DNA of 39,779 bases, taken from a virus. This document shows, piece by piece, positions 14,170 through 22,611 of this stretch (positions are counted from its first letter, which is position 1; each line of letters begins with the position of its first letter). Below the pieces are notes generated by a model. The model did no database searches. It saw only the letters and a list, made by a program, of their open reading frames with translations, and was not told the origin of the DNA. The stretch lies in IMG/VR virus record IMGVR_UViG_3300042870_001869, positions 1 through 39,779 of that record; one strand, 5' to 3'. A program made the translations under genes and the position numbers.

Positions 14170-15825
14170 ATGTCCAACGATACTAAGGAAATAAAAACCA
14201 TCACTTTAGATGATTTAAATTACTTCTGGATGCCCAACGGTGCTCCATGTTTTATCGCCAATAACTATGATGTTGTTGACGATTACTGTGATACTGTTGA
14301 AAGTTTTGGCTTTCAAATCTATTACATCATAACCGATAAAGAAACAAGTAAAACTGTTCAAGTCAAAAACGACAAAGGAGTTATGATTCCAACTGAAGTA
14401 TATGATTATACTCCAGCTGTATTTAAAGTTGTTAATAACTTTACAGGTCGTGCCGTCATGGAATCCAAAGAACCTTTCGGTACTTCATTCTGCCCAGTAA
14501 AAGAAGTAGCAGAGTATACTATGCCTTCAATTCCTCGGATTATTATTGATAAGCTTGATGAGTTCTTTAGACTAGTTCATGCTCAGCATGGCACTGAGTC
14601 TATCGTTATCTTGACTTATGATACCACTAAAGAAGGTTCTGAAGGTTGGGGCGTCTTAGTCCCCGAGCAAGAGAACAACTCCGTTCACTGTAAGTATGAC
14701 AATGACTCCATTGCTGCTATTAAACCAGATCATGTTATGATTGTTGGCTCTGTCCACAGTCATCCTGAGATGTCAGCATATGCTTCTGGCACAGACCATG
14801 AAGACCAAGCTGACTTTGATGGCATCCATATTACTTATGGCTGGCAAAAATCAGTTAATGCTGGAGCTACCCAGTATCACTTGGAGCTTCAGATTGGTGG
14901 TTCTAACTATGTACTCAAGCCTGAAGATGTATTTGAATACAACCCTCCTCCCACTAAGGACCCTGACCCAGAGGTTCTAGAGTGGAGCTCTAAAGTAAAA
15001 AAAGTATCCCCCCCGCTTATGGGGGTTTCGGGTACTCAGGTGGCGCATACACCAAGCCAGTCGTACCAGGCAAGTTGGGCTCTTCAAGCGACCAACTCTC
15101 GACCTATTCAAGCTGGTATGGATACGATTAGTTCTTTCGATAGAACTAAATTCATATCTGACCTAGGTACAGTTGAAGCAGATGCTGTAGTTGCTATAGA
15201 AATAGATGATTCAACTAATCCAGATCGCAACTGCTTGATCTGTTATTTTCCTCTAACTTTAGCTGATCTCAACACTGGCTTCTGCATGACTTGTGATACT
15301 CCTATAATCACTCCAGAAATGGGTCATAGAGATATTCTAGCATTCCTAGACTATTACTGTGACCAACGTGCTTTGGATCCTACAGTTCCTTATTATGTTT
15401 ACTGCATGGATGAAAATAATAATTCAAATAACTTTTTGATTAATATTAAATCTGCTGGTCAAATTTCTAATCTAGAAGATCCTGAAGTAGAATTATATTC
15501 TGGTGCTGACTTTCTAGAGTATACAGTTTGCTGCAGTACGCCATTAACTATGGTGGAACTGTGCAAGTGCACTGTTACTGTCTTAGAAGAACACGTTGCT
15601 GACTTTGACAAAGCACACAAAGAAGTAGACATCTATGATTCTACTGACGACTGCTTGTCATGTGATAGTTATTATCAAACTTCATGTCCTCAATTTAAAA
15701 ATGCTTTAGTTAATTATGTAACTTATAATTCTATTGTAAATGTTCAAATAAAAAAATGCGACAACTATGTCTATTATAAAGACTTAACTGCCGTCAATAA
15801 TTTCGAAAGTACTTATTATGACTGA
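14170..15825 (+). CDS. JAMM/JAB isopeptidase with C-terminal Cys-rich domain
   Basis: A 551-residue protein with a complete JAMM zinc-protease motif: His196-Ser-His198, then seven residues, Ser206, two residues, Asp209. The catalytic Glu is probably one of Glu165/Glu167 upstream. JAMM enzymes cut ubiquitin-like proteins from targets or trim their C termini. Residues about 1-120 are an unassigned N-terminal domain; after the JAMM domain (to about 270) comes a linker and a Cys-rich region (355/358 with 372/375; 454-467; 495/498/506). A strong AAGGAG ribosome site precedes the ATG. Just after the JAMM domain lies a probable -1 frameshift signal. The stop overlaps the E1-like gene by eight bases. 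Confidence 0.88.
   Translation: MSNDTKEIKTITLDDLNYFWMPNGAPCFIANNYDVVDDYCDTVESFGFQIYYIITDKETSKTVQVKNDKGVMIPTEVYDYTPAVFKVVNNFTGRAVMESKEPFGTSFCPVKEVAEYTMPSIPRIIIDKLDEFFRLVHAQHGTESIVILTYDTTKEGSEGWGVLVPEQENNSVHCKYDNDSIAAIKPDHVMIVGSVHSHPEMSAYASGTDHEDQADFDGIHITYGWQKSVNAGATQYHLELQIGGSNYVLKPEDVFEYNPPPTKDPDPEVLEWSSKVKKVSPPLMGVSGTQVAHTPSQSYQASWALQATNSRPIQAGMDTISSFDRTKFISDLGTVEADAVVAIEIDDSTNPDRNCLICYFPLTLADLNTGFCMTCDTPIITPEMGHRDILAFLDYYCDQRALDPTVPYYVYCMDENNNSNNFLINIKSAGQISNLEDPEVELYSGADFLEYTVCCSTPLTMVELCKCTVTVLEEHVADFDKAHKEVDIYDSTDDCLSCDSYYQTSCPQFKNALVNYVTYNSIVNVQIKKCDNYVYYKDLTAVNNFESTYYD
14997..15036 (+). promoter_or_regulatory. Candidate programmed -1 ribosomal frameshift signal
   Basis: In the frame of the JAMM gene the heptamer A-AAA-AAA (14997-15003) has the X-XXY-YYZ form of -1 slippery sites. 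Directly after it is a GC-rich hairpin: AGTA (15003-15006) pairs with TACT (15033-15036) and a run of seven C (15008-15014) pairs with G-runs at 15021-15025 and 15030-15032 around loop GCTTAT. The C-run itself is a second possible slip site. Such G/C runs are exceptional in this AT-rich sequence. Confidence 0.6.
15003..15131 (+). other. Alternative -1 frame C terminus of the JAMM protein
   Basis: After slipping at codon 278 the ribosome would add 42 residues and stop at TAG 15129-15131, giving a 320-residue product: intact JAMM domain plus a tail with at least 8 Gly and 6 Tyr. Within 15016-15131 the -1 frame uses codons typical of this genome (GGT, GGC, TAC, AAG), while the 0 frame uses codons otherwise rare here (GCG, TCG, CCG, repeated CAG). 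That suggests real dual coding, though it is inference. Confidence 0.5.
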
Positions 15826-16573
15826 TCAAAAACGTTTTGTTCTTGTTGGAGCTGGTGGCATTGGCACCTGGCTTGCAGCAGGACTTGCTCGCATGTTAGA
15901 GTTTAAATACCCTGGCTCTGCTCTTATTATCGTCGATGGTGATACATATGAAGAACGGAACAAAGAGCGTCAATCATTTTCTCAGATGGGAAATAAAGCA
16001 GTTGCTACTGCCCATGACTTGACCCAACAGTTCCCTAACACTATGTTTATCCCAGTCCCTAAATGGGTTGTTGACGACAACTTTGGTGGAGTCACAGATG
16101 ATCAAGATTCTCCTAAAATTAAAGCTTCTGCTTTGATTACTGAAAACGATGTAGTCTTTGCTGTTGTTGACAACTTTGCTGCTCGTAAGATTATCTTTGA
16201 TGCTGCTCAGAACTTAGACAACGTTGACATCTTTACTGGTGGCAACGATGACGCTTTATTTGGTAGTGTCTATCATTACCAACGCCGTGATGGTCACGAT
16301 GTAACTGACCATCCAGTGCATACTCATTCTGAATATGAAAATCCTCCAGACAAAAATCCTGGTGAATTATCATGTCAAGATCGTGCCAAAATTGAAGGTG
16401 GTACTCAGCTATTGGCTACCAATATGGCTGTAGCTGCCTTCCTTCTTGGTCGCGTACAAAAGACAATTGTGTCTAATCAAAATCCCGACGAAGCAGAAAT
16501 TTATTTTGACCTTGGTATCGGCAAGTCCGAACCATATGATCGTCGACCAACCCTACAACCTGTAGTACAATAA
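15818..16573 (+). CDS. E1/ThiF-like Ubl-activating enzyme
   Basis: A 251-residue Rossmann-type adenylating enzyme. GAGGIG at 11-16 is the nucleotide loop; VDGDTYEERNKERQ (39-52) matches the D-x-D ... N-x-x-RQ segment of ThiF/MoeB/E1 proteins; Asp118 lies in VVDN with Arg123 after it. Cys186 is the only cysteine in the protein and sits where a catalytic Cys for thioester transfer would be expected, so this may be a true E1-like enzyme rather than a sulfur-transfer adenylase. It would adenylate the C-terminal Gly of the small beta-grasp protein encoded 14 bases downstream. It lacks the zinc CxxC pairs of classic ThiF, like several compact bacterial E1s. Confidence 0.88.
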   Translation: MTDQKRFVLVGAGGIGTWLAAGLARMLEFKYPGSALIIVDGDTYEERNKERQSFSQMGNKAVATAHDLTQQFPNTMFIPVPKWVVDDNFGGVTDDQDSPKIKASALITENDVVFAVVDNFAARKIIFDAAQNLDNVDIFTGGNDDALFGSVYHYQRRDGHDVTDHPVHTHSEYENPPDKNPGELSCQDRAKIEGGTQLLATNMAVAAFLLGRVQKTIVSNQNPDEAEIYFDLGIGKSEPYDRRPTLQPVVQ

Positions 16574-16587
16574 AGGAGATAACAGTT

Positions 16588-16845
16588 ATGACTGCTATGA
16601 ATAATACCGGAGGAGCAGCACAGTCTGCTTCTGGCCAAATGGCAAATGTCCGTTTTGGCGTTTACACTCAACCAGCACCAGTTGCTGGAAAGACTGTTCG
16701 CGAAGTTCGCGAGCAGTTCTCAAAGCTTTGGGGAATACCTTCTGATGCAGTAGCATACAAGGGTAAAGACAAGCTCGATGAGGATACCGTTATCGGTGCA
16801 TCTGATAACGTAGAGTTCCACCGCCGTGCTGGCGAAAAGGGTTAA
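16588..16845 (+). CDS. Ubiquitin-like beta-grasp protein
   Basis: An 85-residue protein with a short Gly/Ala/Ser-rich lead (1-18) followed by a beta-grasp pattern: strand, turn, long helix (about 35-49), strands, and a last strand VEFHRRAG ending GEKG with Gly at the very C terminus. The neighbourhood of E1-, E2- and JAMM-like genes makes it the likely modifier. It ends at Gly, so no trimming would be needed; the JAMM enzyme would then act as deconjugase. The end resembles PRTRC-C proteins (G-x-KG). AAAGGAG lies eight bases before the ATG; a second ATG three codons in is possible. It is followed by a strong terminator and uses GC-rich codons such as CGC, hinting at high expression. Confidence 0.82.
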   Translation: MTAMNNTGGAAQSASGQMANVRFGVYTQPAPVAGKTVREVREQFSKLWGIPSDAVAYKGKDKLDEDTVIGASDNVEFHRRAGEKG

Positions 16846-16867
16846 TTTAACTCTTCCCTAAATCTGA

Positions 16868-16914
16868 GGGAGAGTATGCTTAATTTACTTTGAGTGTACT
16901 CTCCCACTTTTTTT
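16868..16914 (+). terminator. Rho-independent terminator after the Ubl gene
   Basis: GGGAGAGTA (16868-16876) pairs perfectly with TACTCTCCC (16897-16905), nine base pairs around a 20-base loop, followed by AC and seven T (16908-16914). It separates the Ubl cluster from the AAA+ gene. Confidence 0.85.
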
Positions 16915-16948
16915 CAAAGCCACCAGTTACTAATCAAGGTTTATATTA

Positions 16949-18565
16949 ATGCTTTTTTCCCAAATAAAATTAGGTCATCCAACCTTATGGATTAAATCTA
17001 TAGATTCTTTTAAGACTATAGAATCTATTGTAAATTATCCATCTAGAATCTATTTTACATTAGATCCAGTTAAAGGTTTTTGTGAATATAAAAATCAAAC
17101 TTGGAAACCAGTATTGGTAGACATGCCAAACCCAGATGATCCTGGTACAACTATTAAAAAAACTACTTTTGATTTTGTAGTTGCAAACGAATTCCTTTCT
17201 ACTTACCTAGAAGATAAGCCAAAGACATTTATATTTAATATCTTTGCTCAAGCTCAAGAGTTTGTAGGAAGTTATGCTGGCTTATTTAACCACGCTATGA
17301 TGCAGTACCGCGATGCTTTTTGGACTAATGATCTATCTGAAATGCCTCTTCAGTATATTGTTACATCCCCATTTGATTGCCCCGAAGAATTTGTACACTT
17401 GTTTAAATTTGTAGAAATGGGTTATCCTTCTTCTGAAGAACTAACATCAGTTCTTTCTCATATCTCTACCTCTTCTGACGGTCAGTTAGTTAAGCCAGAG
17501 ACAGTAAAAGACATTGTTAATGCCGGACTTGGTTTATCTGAGTCTGAGTTTATTAACTTATCTTTACAATCTGTTCTAGAATGTGGCGAAGTATCTTCTG
17601 AATATATTTATTCTCAGAAGATGAGCGACATGAAGAAGAACGGCATACTTGAAATCATCAAGCCTAAAGTTCACTTTCAAAATATTGGTGGCCTTGATGC
17701 CATTAAAGATTTGATTATACGTAATGCAAATCTATGGCATAACCCAGAACAAGCTGCTAAGTTTGGTATTTCCCCAATCCGTCGCATGCTTATGGTTGGA
17801 GTTCCAGGTACTGGCAAGTCAGCTATCTGTGAAGCTACCGCCAATGCCCTTGGGTTGGACCTAGCCCGTACTGGCATTAGCCAGGTAATGAACTCTTACA
17901 TTGGTCAATCAGAGCAGAATATGCGTACTGTATTTAAACAAATCAATGCAATGGCTCCACTTTGTGTTTGGATCGATGAGTTTGGTCGAGATCTATCCGG
18001 TGGCTCCAGCTCGTCTCATGTAGATGGTGGCACTACAGACCGTGTCCACGGAGAGTTCCTTACAGGCCTTCAGGAGCTTCCTGACAACGTATTCTTGATG
18101 TGTGCAGCTAATCAGCTAGAACACCTTAAACCAGAGATGCTTCGTGCAGATCGTTTCGATAAGATTATGTTTGTAGGCTTGCCCTCATTTAGTGAGCGTT
18201 CTGATATTATTAAAATATATCTTTCCGACATTGACACAGATCATGTGTATAATTATGATGCGATTTCTCATGCTACTCAGTATTTTACTGGTGCTGAGAT
18301 CAAGTCTCTTATCAAGGAAGTTAAATTTTACGTTAGTTCTTCTGAACTTCGTGCAATCAATACCAATGATGTAGTTTCTTATGCTCCTAAAATGAGAAAC
18401 ATTCTTTGGAATAAAAGCCGTCCAATGATTCAAGACCTCTACAAAACAGCTATAGATCAATGGGATTGGGCATCGACGGATCAGTTCGAAGATGCTAAAC
18501 TTATAATGAACCCCAACCGTTCTACAGCACCTGTTTCACCCCCTAAAATACCAGTATTTAAATAG
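16949..18565 (+). CDS. AAA+ ATPase, Ycf46-like
   Basis: A 538-residue protein with an N-terminal domain (1-240) and a single AAA+ module. Walker A GVPGTGKS is at 284-291, Walker B with Asp343-Glu344 in WIDEFG, sensor-1 Asn388, and arginines at 399 and 402 in RADRFD as finger candidates. The domain order (N domain with a helix-rich tail, IGGLD linker near 246-250, then the ATPase) is that of the Ycf46 family rather than of ARC/Mpa, which carry coiled-coil and OB domains. Hexameric AAA+ proteins unfold or remodel proteins with ATP. Its place right behind the Ubl cluster suggests handling of tagged proteins. It heads a run of closely spaced genes to 23774. Confidence 0.88.
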   Translation: MLFSQIKLGHPTLWIKSIDSFKTIESIVNYPSRIYFTLDPVKGFCEYKNQTWKPVLVDMPNPDDPGTTIKKTTFDFVVANEFLSTYLEDKPKTFIFNIFAQAQEFVGSYAGLFNHAMMQYRDAFWTNDLSEMPLQYIVTSPFDCPEEFVHLFKFVEMGYPSSEELTSVLSHISTSSDGQLVKPETVKDIVNAGLGLSESEFINLSLQSVLECGEVSSEYIYSQKMSDMKKNGILEIIKPKVHFQNIGGLDAIKDLIIRNANLWHNPEQAAKFGISPIRRMLMVGVPGTGKSAICEATANALGLDLARTGISQVMNSYIGQSEQNMRTVFKQINAMAPLCVWIDEFGRDLSGGSSSSHVDGGTTDRVHGEFLTGLQELPDNVFLMCAANQLEHLKPEMLRADRFDKIMFVGLPSFSERSDIIKIYLSDIDTDHVYNYDAISHATQYFTGAEIKSLIKEVKFYVSSSELRAINTNDVVSYAPKMRNILWNKSRPMIQDLYKTAIDQWDWASTDQFEDAKLIMNPNRSTAPVSPPKIPVFK

Positions 18566-18577
18566 ATAGGATAAATA

Positions 18578-19219
18578 ATGTCAGATGAAGTAATGGATTC
18601 CGTGCAGGAATTCTTAACACAATTAGATGATGATTCAAATTCACCAGAGCAAGTATTCTCTAGTGACAACAAAGATTATGAAAATGATCTTTACAAGAAA
18701 TGGTTTCGCTCTAAGAGCCAGAGTGGATTTTTATCCATTCGTCCTTGGTTCACCGGAATGAAATTTAAAATTGATATTGGTAAAACTTCTCCTGATGGAA
18801 AGTTGATTAGCCATACTCATCTTTATGTAGATGCTGTAGACTTCGCAGCTTACCTTCGCGCTATAGTGCAAGGTAACGCTGTTTCTATATTCCCAGCAAA
18901 TGATCGCATGGGGATTCCATCTCCAGAGGGCTTTGCTTCCTATGGTGGATCTAAGGTAGAAGGTAAAGCTATCTCTCGCATCTTTAAGGCCCACCACTGG
19001 ACTAATGGTGACACAGTAGACCCTAACGCTTTCGTCTGGAAGTCTGGTCATTTTGCAGCAAGAGTCTCTGACACTGGTGCATTTATACCTGATATGAAGT
19101 CTCCTTTATCTGTCGACTCCATTAAAGTTACTCGTCAAGATATCTGTTCTATATCTTATATTTTAGATTTAGCTCTTAATTCTTATGTAGCTAACAATCA
19201 GAGCTGGTACGAGGTTTAA
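18578..19219 (+). CDS. Hypothetical protein (213 aa)
   Basis: A soluble mixed alpha/beta protein without recognised motif. An acidic N-terminal 45 residues precede a compact-looking region (50-205) with many aromatic residues. It starts 12 bases after the AAA+ gene with an AGGATA ribosome site and ends two bases before the next gene, so it belongs to the AAA+ operon. Confidence 0.7.
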   Translation: MSDEVMDSVQEFLTQLDDDSNSPEQVFSSDNKDYENDLYKKWFRSKSQSGFLSIRPWFTGMKFKIDIGKTSPDGKLISHTHLYVDAVDFAAYLRAIVQGNAVSIFPANDRMGIPSPEGFASYGGSKVEGKAISRIFKAHHWTNGDTVDPNAFVWKSGHFAARVSDTGAFIPDMKSPLSVDSIKVTRQDICSISYILDLALNSYVANNQSWYEV

Positions 19220-19220
19220 T

Positions 19221-19598
19221 ATGACTGAAGAAAATACTACATCTGTTTTTACAGTTGATCAATTGAAGGAATACGTAGAATCTTTATTCGTTAACTTTTC
19301 TCAAATGATTGATGAGAAGTTTGACGAAATAGATAAAAAAGTAGAAGCTTTTGAAAAGCAAATAGCAACTCTGGTTATTGGCTTTGGTGAACAAGCTGTC
19401 TTTCTTGAGGCTTTGCTAGCCCAACTATCTTTTGCTACTGAAGATGAACAAAAAGCTTTTCAAACTAACGTTGGAGAAGCTAGAAAACAAATGCTGAAAG
19501 TGATGAAAGATGGATCTGAAAACCTCGTGGCCGGTGAGAATGAAAGACTTGCCTCAGCCATTAATGACGTGGTTGATTCAAAGTCAGCTGAGCTCTGA
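19221..19598 (+). CDS. Coiled-coil protein (125 aa)
   Basis: A strongly helical acidic protein with heptad spacing at about 10-60 and 75-115, so a coiled-coil oligomer is likely. It starts two bases after the previous stop. It could be an adaptor or scaffold for the AAA+ ATPase; that is only suggested by position. Confidence 0.7.
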   Translation: MTEENTTSVFTVDQLKEYVESLFVNFSQMIDEKFDEIDKKVEAFEKQIATLVIGFGEQAVFLEALLAQLSFATEDEQKAFQTNVGEARKQMLKVMKDGSENLVAGENERLASAINDVVDSKSAEL

Positions 19599-19797
19599 AA
19601 ATAACGGACACTGCGTACTATTCGTAGATCCTCATTCAATTGATTTAATTAAAGATATATCTAACCTATCTCAGGTATATCCTTTAGTTAAGTCTATGTA
19701 CCCAGATATGACATCTTTGCATGTCGTATCATTTCCTATAAAGCAATTTATAGAGAACAAAACTTTATCCTTCCACTCAGTAAAGGCTGTATTATGA
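19564..19797 (+). CDS. Hypothetical protein (77 aa)
   Basis: The frame is open from 19510, but ATG 19564 gives less overlap (35 bases) with the coiled-coil gene and drops residues that look like out-of-frame translation. The protein has an alpha/beta look with HCVLFVDP near the start. The stop overlaps the next ATG (ATGA). No family recognised. Confidence 0.55.
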   Translation: MTWLIQSQLSSENNGHCVLFVDPHSIDLIKDISNLSQVYPLVKSMYPDMTSLHVVSFPIKQFIENKTLSFHSVKAVL

Positions 19798-20441
19798 TAA
19801 TTTCTTCTATTGATACTCTTGATCAATTAAATGCAATTTCTTATTCTCAATTTTTAGAATCTGATCTTATTACTTTTAATTTAATTTCTGCTTATGTTAT
19901 TAATAATAATTTGTATTCAAATTTGCGGGCTGCCCTACAAATAGAATCTTATTCAGATTATTCCCTTAGATTAATCGACGATAATCCAGAGAGTACTTAC
20001 TCTGCTGAAACTCTTGCTACATTTGAGACTTATGCTCCATTAGCTGATGGAGTTAATTATTACTTCTATCCTTATTCTATTAAAGAATTTACTTCTCAAT
20101 TCTTTTCTGGGCTTGTCCCCACACTTGCCGAGTCAATTATTTCCTTAATGAAATCAACTGGTAGAATCACTCAAATTGGTGGAGGATCAGGTAAGGCTAT
20201 TATTGTAAAGACCCAGTTAATGACTGACGTTCATTTTCAGTCCATTCCTAAGACAGTTTCTCCTCAAGAATCTATTCTTGGCATAACTGATGCTCTTTCT
20301 TCTTTGACTTCTTACGTTAAAAACAATGAATATCTTTATGACGTTATCGCTCAAAAAGATCAATTGATAATTGCCCTTCGTGAAGAAGTAAATCAACTTA
20401 ATAATAAAGTTGTGTCTGTTTATCAAACTACTTGGAGGTAG
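19794..20441 (+). CDS. Hypothetical protein with C-terminal coiled coil (215 aa)
   Basis: ATG overlaps the previous stop by four bases. The protein is rich in Ser, Tyr and Asn, with a Gly-rich GGGSG near residue 125 and a heptad-like helix at about 178-208. No catalytic motif or signal is visible. It is followed after three bases by the next gene. Confidence 0.65.
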   Translation: MIISSIDTLDQLNAISYSQFLESDLITFNLISAYVINNNLYSNLRAALQIESYSDYSLRLIDDNPESTYSAETLATFETYAPLADGVNYYFYPYSIKEFTSQFFSGLVPTLAESIISLMKSTGRITQIGGGSGKAIIVKTQLMTDVHFQSIPKTVSPQESILGITDALSSLTSYVKNNEYLYDVIAQKDQLIIALREEVNQLNNKVVSVYQTTWR

Positions 20442-20444
20442 ATC

Positions 20445-21248
20445 ATGCAATTTGTAGTAGACCCCAATATGGAGATGACTCCTTCTAATATCTATCAAAT
20501 GCTTTACAGTTATCAGGATACTCTGTTCTATGCTGCTCTTGATTCTGAGCATCGTCAAGTTGTAGATGTTGCCATTCAGGTTACTGAAAAAGGTCATCAC
20601 CCAAAAGACGCTCTATTCCATAAAGCCTATAAGACTTTGTGTAAAATTTTTAATGTAGATTTTGGCCCACAATCTTTTGCTCAAGTTTTCTTAACTCCTT
20701 CATCTCAAGATTTAAACTATGATCCAAAAGGTCAAATTCCTTTTCCTAAAGAAAAGCCACTTAAAAACTACATTGCCTGCACTAGTTACAGTTGTGGTTC
20801 CAACTTGTCTAACGACTACGAATACGCTAATGCTGTTGAGTTTGCTTCTTGTTCTAATTCATCTGTTCCTGGGATGTATTGCATTGCAGCCACCTGCCAA
20901 ACACAGTGTCCTGTTTATCAGGCAGACCAATCTCTATATGCTTCTTACCAGTTCTCCCACGATGATATCAACTATGATTATACCGTCCATACTTACAGGC
21001 ATATCTATGGAGATATACACTATCAGATTTTTGATCAAGATAATAATTTGATTAATGAATTAAAATTTGATTCATTAACTCATTTGTCTATAGACCCCAA
21101 TGAACTTTCTAATGAACTTAAGTCAATAGTCAAAGAAGTTCATCATAATATTTTTTATTCTGAATCTTTTCCTTTATCAGAACTACAATCTGAACAAGAA
21201 ATTTCTCAAGATAATAAGAAATCATATTTAGCTACACTAATTTCCTAG
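20445..21248 (+). CDS. Cys-rich hypothetical protein (267 aa)
   Basis: A 267-residue protein whose middle carries six cysteines (112, 117, 136, 146, 151, 155), an arrangement that could bind zinc. N- and C-terminal parts are helical and beta-rich respectively. A GGAGG ribosome site precedes the ATG. It lies directly before two E2-like-fold proteins and so may belong to the same complex. No family recognised. Confidence 0.65.
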   Translation: MQFVVDPNMEMTPSNIYQMLYSYQDTLFYAALDSEHRQVVDVAIQVTEKGHHPKDALFHKAYKTLCKIFNVDFGPQSFAQVFLTPSSQDLNYDPKGQIPFPKEKPLKNYIACTSYSCGSNLSNDYEYANAVEFASCSNSSVPGMYCIAATCQTQCPVYQADQSLYASYQFSHDDINYDYTVHTYRHIYGDIHYQIFDQDNNLINELKFDSLTHLSIDPNELSNELKSIVKEVHHNIFYSESFPLSELQSEQEISQDNKKSYLATLIS

Positions 21249-21255
21249 GAATAAA

Positions 21256-22611
21256 ATGTCACATAACTATTCTGTTTTAGATGAACTCTTCGTCAAAAAT
21301 TTACAATTCAACATAGACCTTCAACCTTTAATTAGTAGCAACAGTAAAATGGACACTGTCCCCCCTGCTTTGGCTTCTTTGATTCTCTCTAAATCAATTG
21401 AGCAATCTTGGGCTCCTAGTAATTACTACAACTCTAATATTGTAGCTAACGAATTGCAAACTGTTTTTCCTTTTCTTTCTGAAATAACTTATAACGTTAG
21501 TCTTACTTCTCATTACTTAGATGATCTTAAGAGCAAGAATTCTATAAAGTATGACAAATCATTCTTTAACACTTTTGCTCCTATAGCTGTTAGGTATACT
21601 AATGGCAGCAATATGTGGTTGATTGAGCGTCCTCCTTTTCAAGCCAATATTACCTACAGGGCTGCTGGCTCTAACGGAATAGGCAAAGAAGTTTCCTATT
21701 CTATCTGGATGCCGTGGACTGTTATGTTTTTAGATGTTCGTCCAGAGCAGTCTTTCTATGATGCCTACTTGTATTTTAATGATGGTCCTATTAGTTCTTT
21801 AGACGATGTTGCAGTTCCTTGTTTCTTTCCAAATATGTATGGCGACGGCAGGATGTGTTTAAATCAATCTGGTGTTATGTTGCAACAGCATCTGTCTCAA
21901 ACTAATTCCTTCGATATCGCTACTATATATAATTTTCTTATTAATGATTACATGTCTGGTGGATGGAACTTAGATTTAAGTATTCAGAATTTTGATAGAA
22001 TTAGAAATCTTACTCAATTAACTAAGCAGTCTTATACTCAAATAGTTCATGGTATTCCTAATGACAAAAAGTACCCCTCTTCTGTTTCTCCTAAAACTGG
22101 AAGAGTTATACTTAAAAAGTATGTAAGTAATTTCTTAAATTATTTTTCTTTGTCTCCTATGAATTTAGTTTTAGATCTCGTAACTTCCGTTAAACAACAA
22201 AAAGTACGTGATTTTAAAACTTATGCTCAATTAATTGAATCTCATGAAGATACCGCTTCTCCTGTTAATTCTCTTCTTTCTAGCTATAATACTGGTTCTC
22301 CAAGCATACTTCAGTCTTACAGGCTTCTTGTTTCTCCCAAGTTCTGCACTAGAGAAGTACTGCATGATGATCCTCTTACCGATTATGCCAAAGTAGCTAA
22401 ATCTATTATAGCTGTATTGGATGACCATCTTAAAAATAGTCTTCAAGATATTCTTACAACTACAGACCAACATAAAGTTATACAATCTTTTCAGACTGAG
22501 AATCCAATTCTATACATTGAAAATGAAGATACTGTGTTTATAGTAGATGAGAACTCTTCTGAGGAATTTTTCAAGCAGCTTATTGGCATTAAAGAAACGG
22601 CATCGTTATGA
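21256..22611 (+). CDS. PRTRC-B/E2-like-fold protein (451 aa)
   Basis: Residues about 105-260 follow the PRTRC-B/E2-like layout: strand with RPPF (125-128), a paired strand WTVMFLDVRP, then FPNMYGDGRMCL at 191-202 with Cys201 at the position of the E2 catalytic Cys, and a downstream region with aromatic/GW residues. The flanking N-terminal 100 and C-terminal 190 residues are helical and unassigned. It is the first of two adjacent genes with the same core. It could be a transfer enzyme or a non-catalytic Ubl-binding relative. The next gene overlaps by four bases. Assignment is by motif only. Confidence 0.55.
   Translation: MSHNYSVLDELFVKNLQFNIDLQPLISSNSKMDTVPPALASLILSKSIEQSWAPSNYYNSNIVANELQTVFPFLSEITYNVSLTSHYLDDLKSKNSIKYDKSFFNTFAPIAVRYTNGSNMWLIERPPFQANITYRAAGSNGIGKEVSYSIWMPWTVMFLDVRPEQSFYDAYLYFNDGPISSLDDVAVPCFFPNMYGDGRMCLNQSGVMLQQHLSQTNSFDIATIYNFLINDYMSGGWNLDLSIQNFDRIRNLTQLTKQSYTQIVHGIPNDKKYPSSVSPKTGRVILKKYVSNFLNYFSLSPMNLVLDLVTSVKQQKVRDFKTYAQLIESHEDTASPVNSLLSSYNTGSPSILQSYRLLVSPKFCTREVLHDDPLTDYAKVAKSIIAVLDDHLKNSLQDILTTTDQHKVIQSFQTENPILYIENEDTVFIVDENSSEEFFKQLIGIKETASL

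Noticed and set aside
18185-18460. Minus-strand ORF of 91 codons, and other antisense ORFs at 18731-19051, 20217-20600, 22231-22485, 23136-23393, 38562-38900
   Set aside because: All are shadows of plus-strand genes with better codon use and packing; none has a ribosome site or recognisable motif.
16949-18565. Calling the AAA+ protein a proteasomal ATPase (ARC/Mpa) or HslU
   Set aside because: No N-terminal coiled coil with OB domains as in ARC and no HslU intermediate domain; the N domain and IGGLD linker look Ycf46-like.
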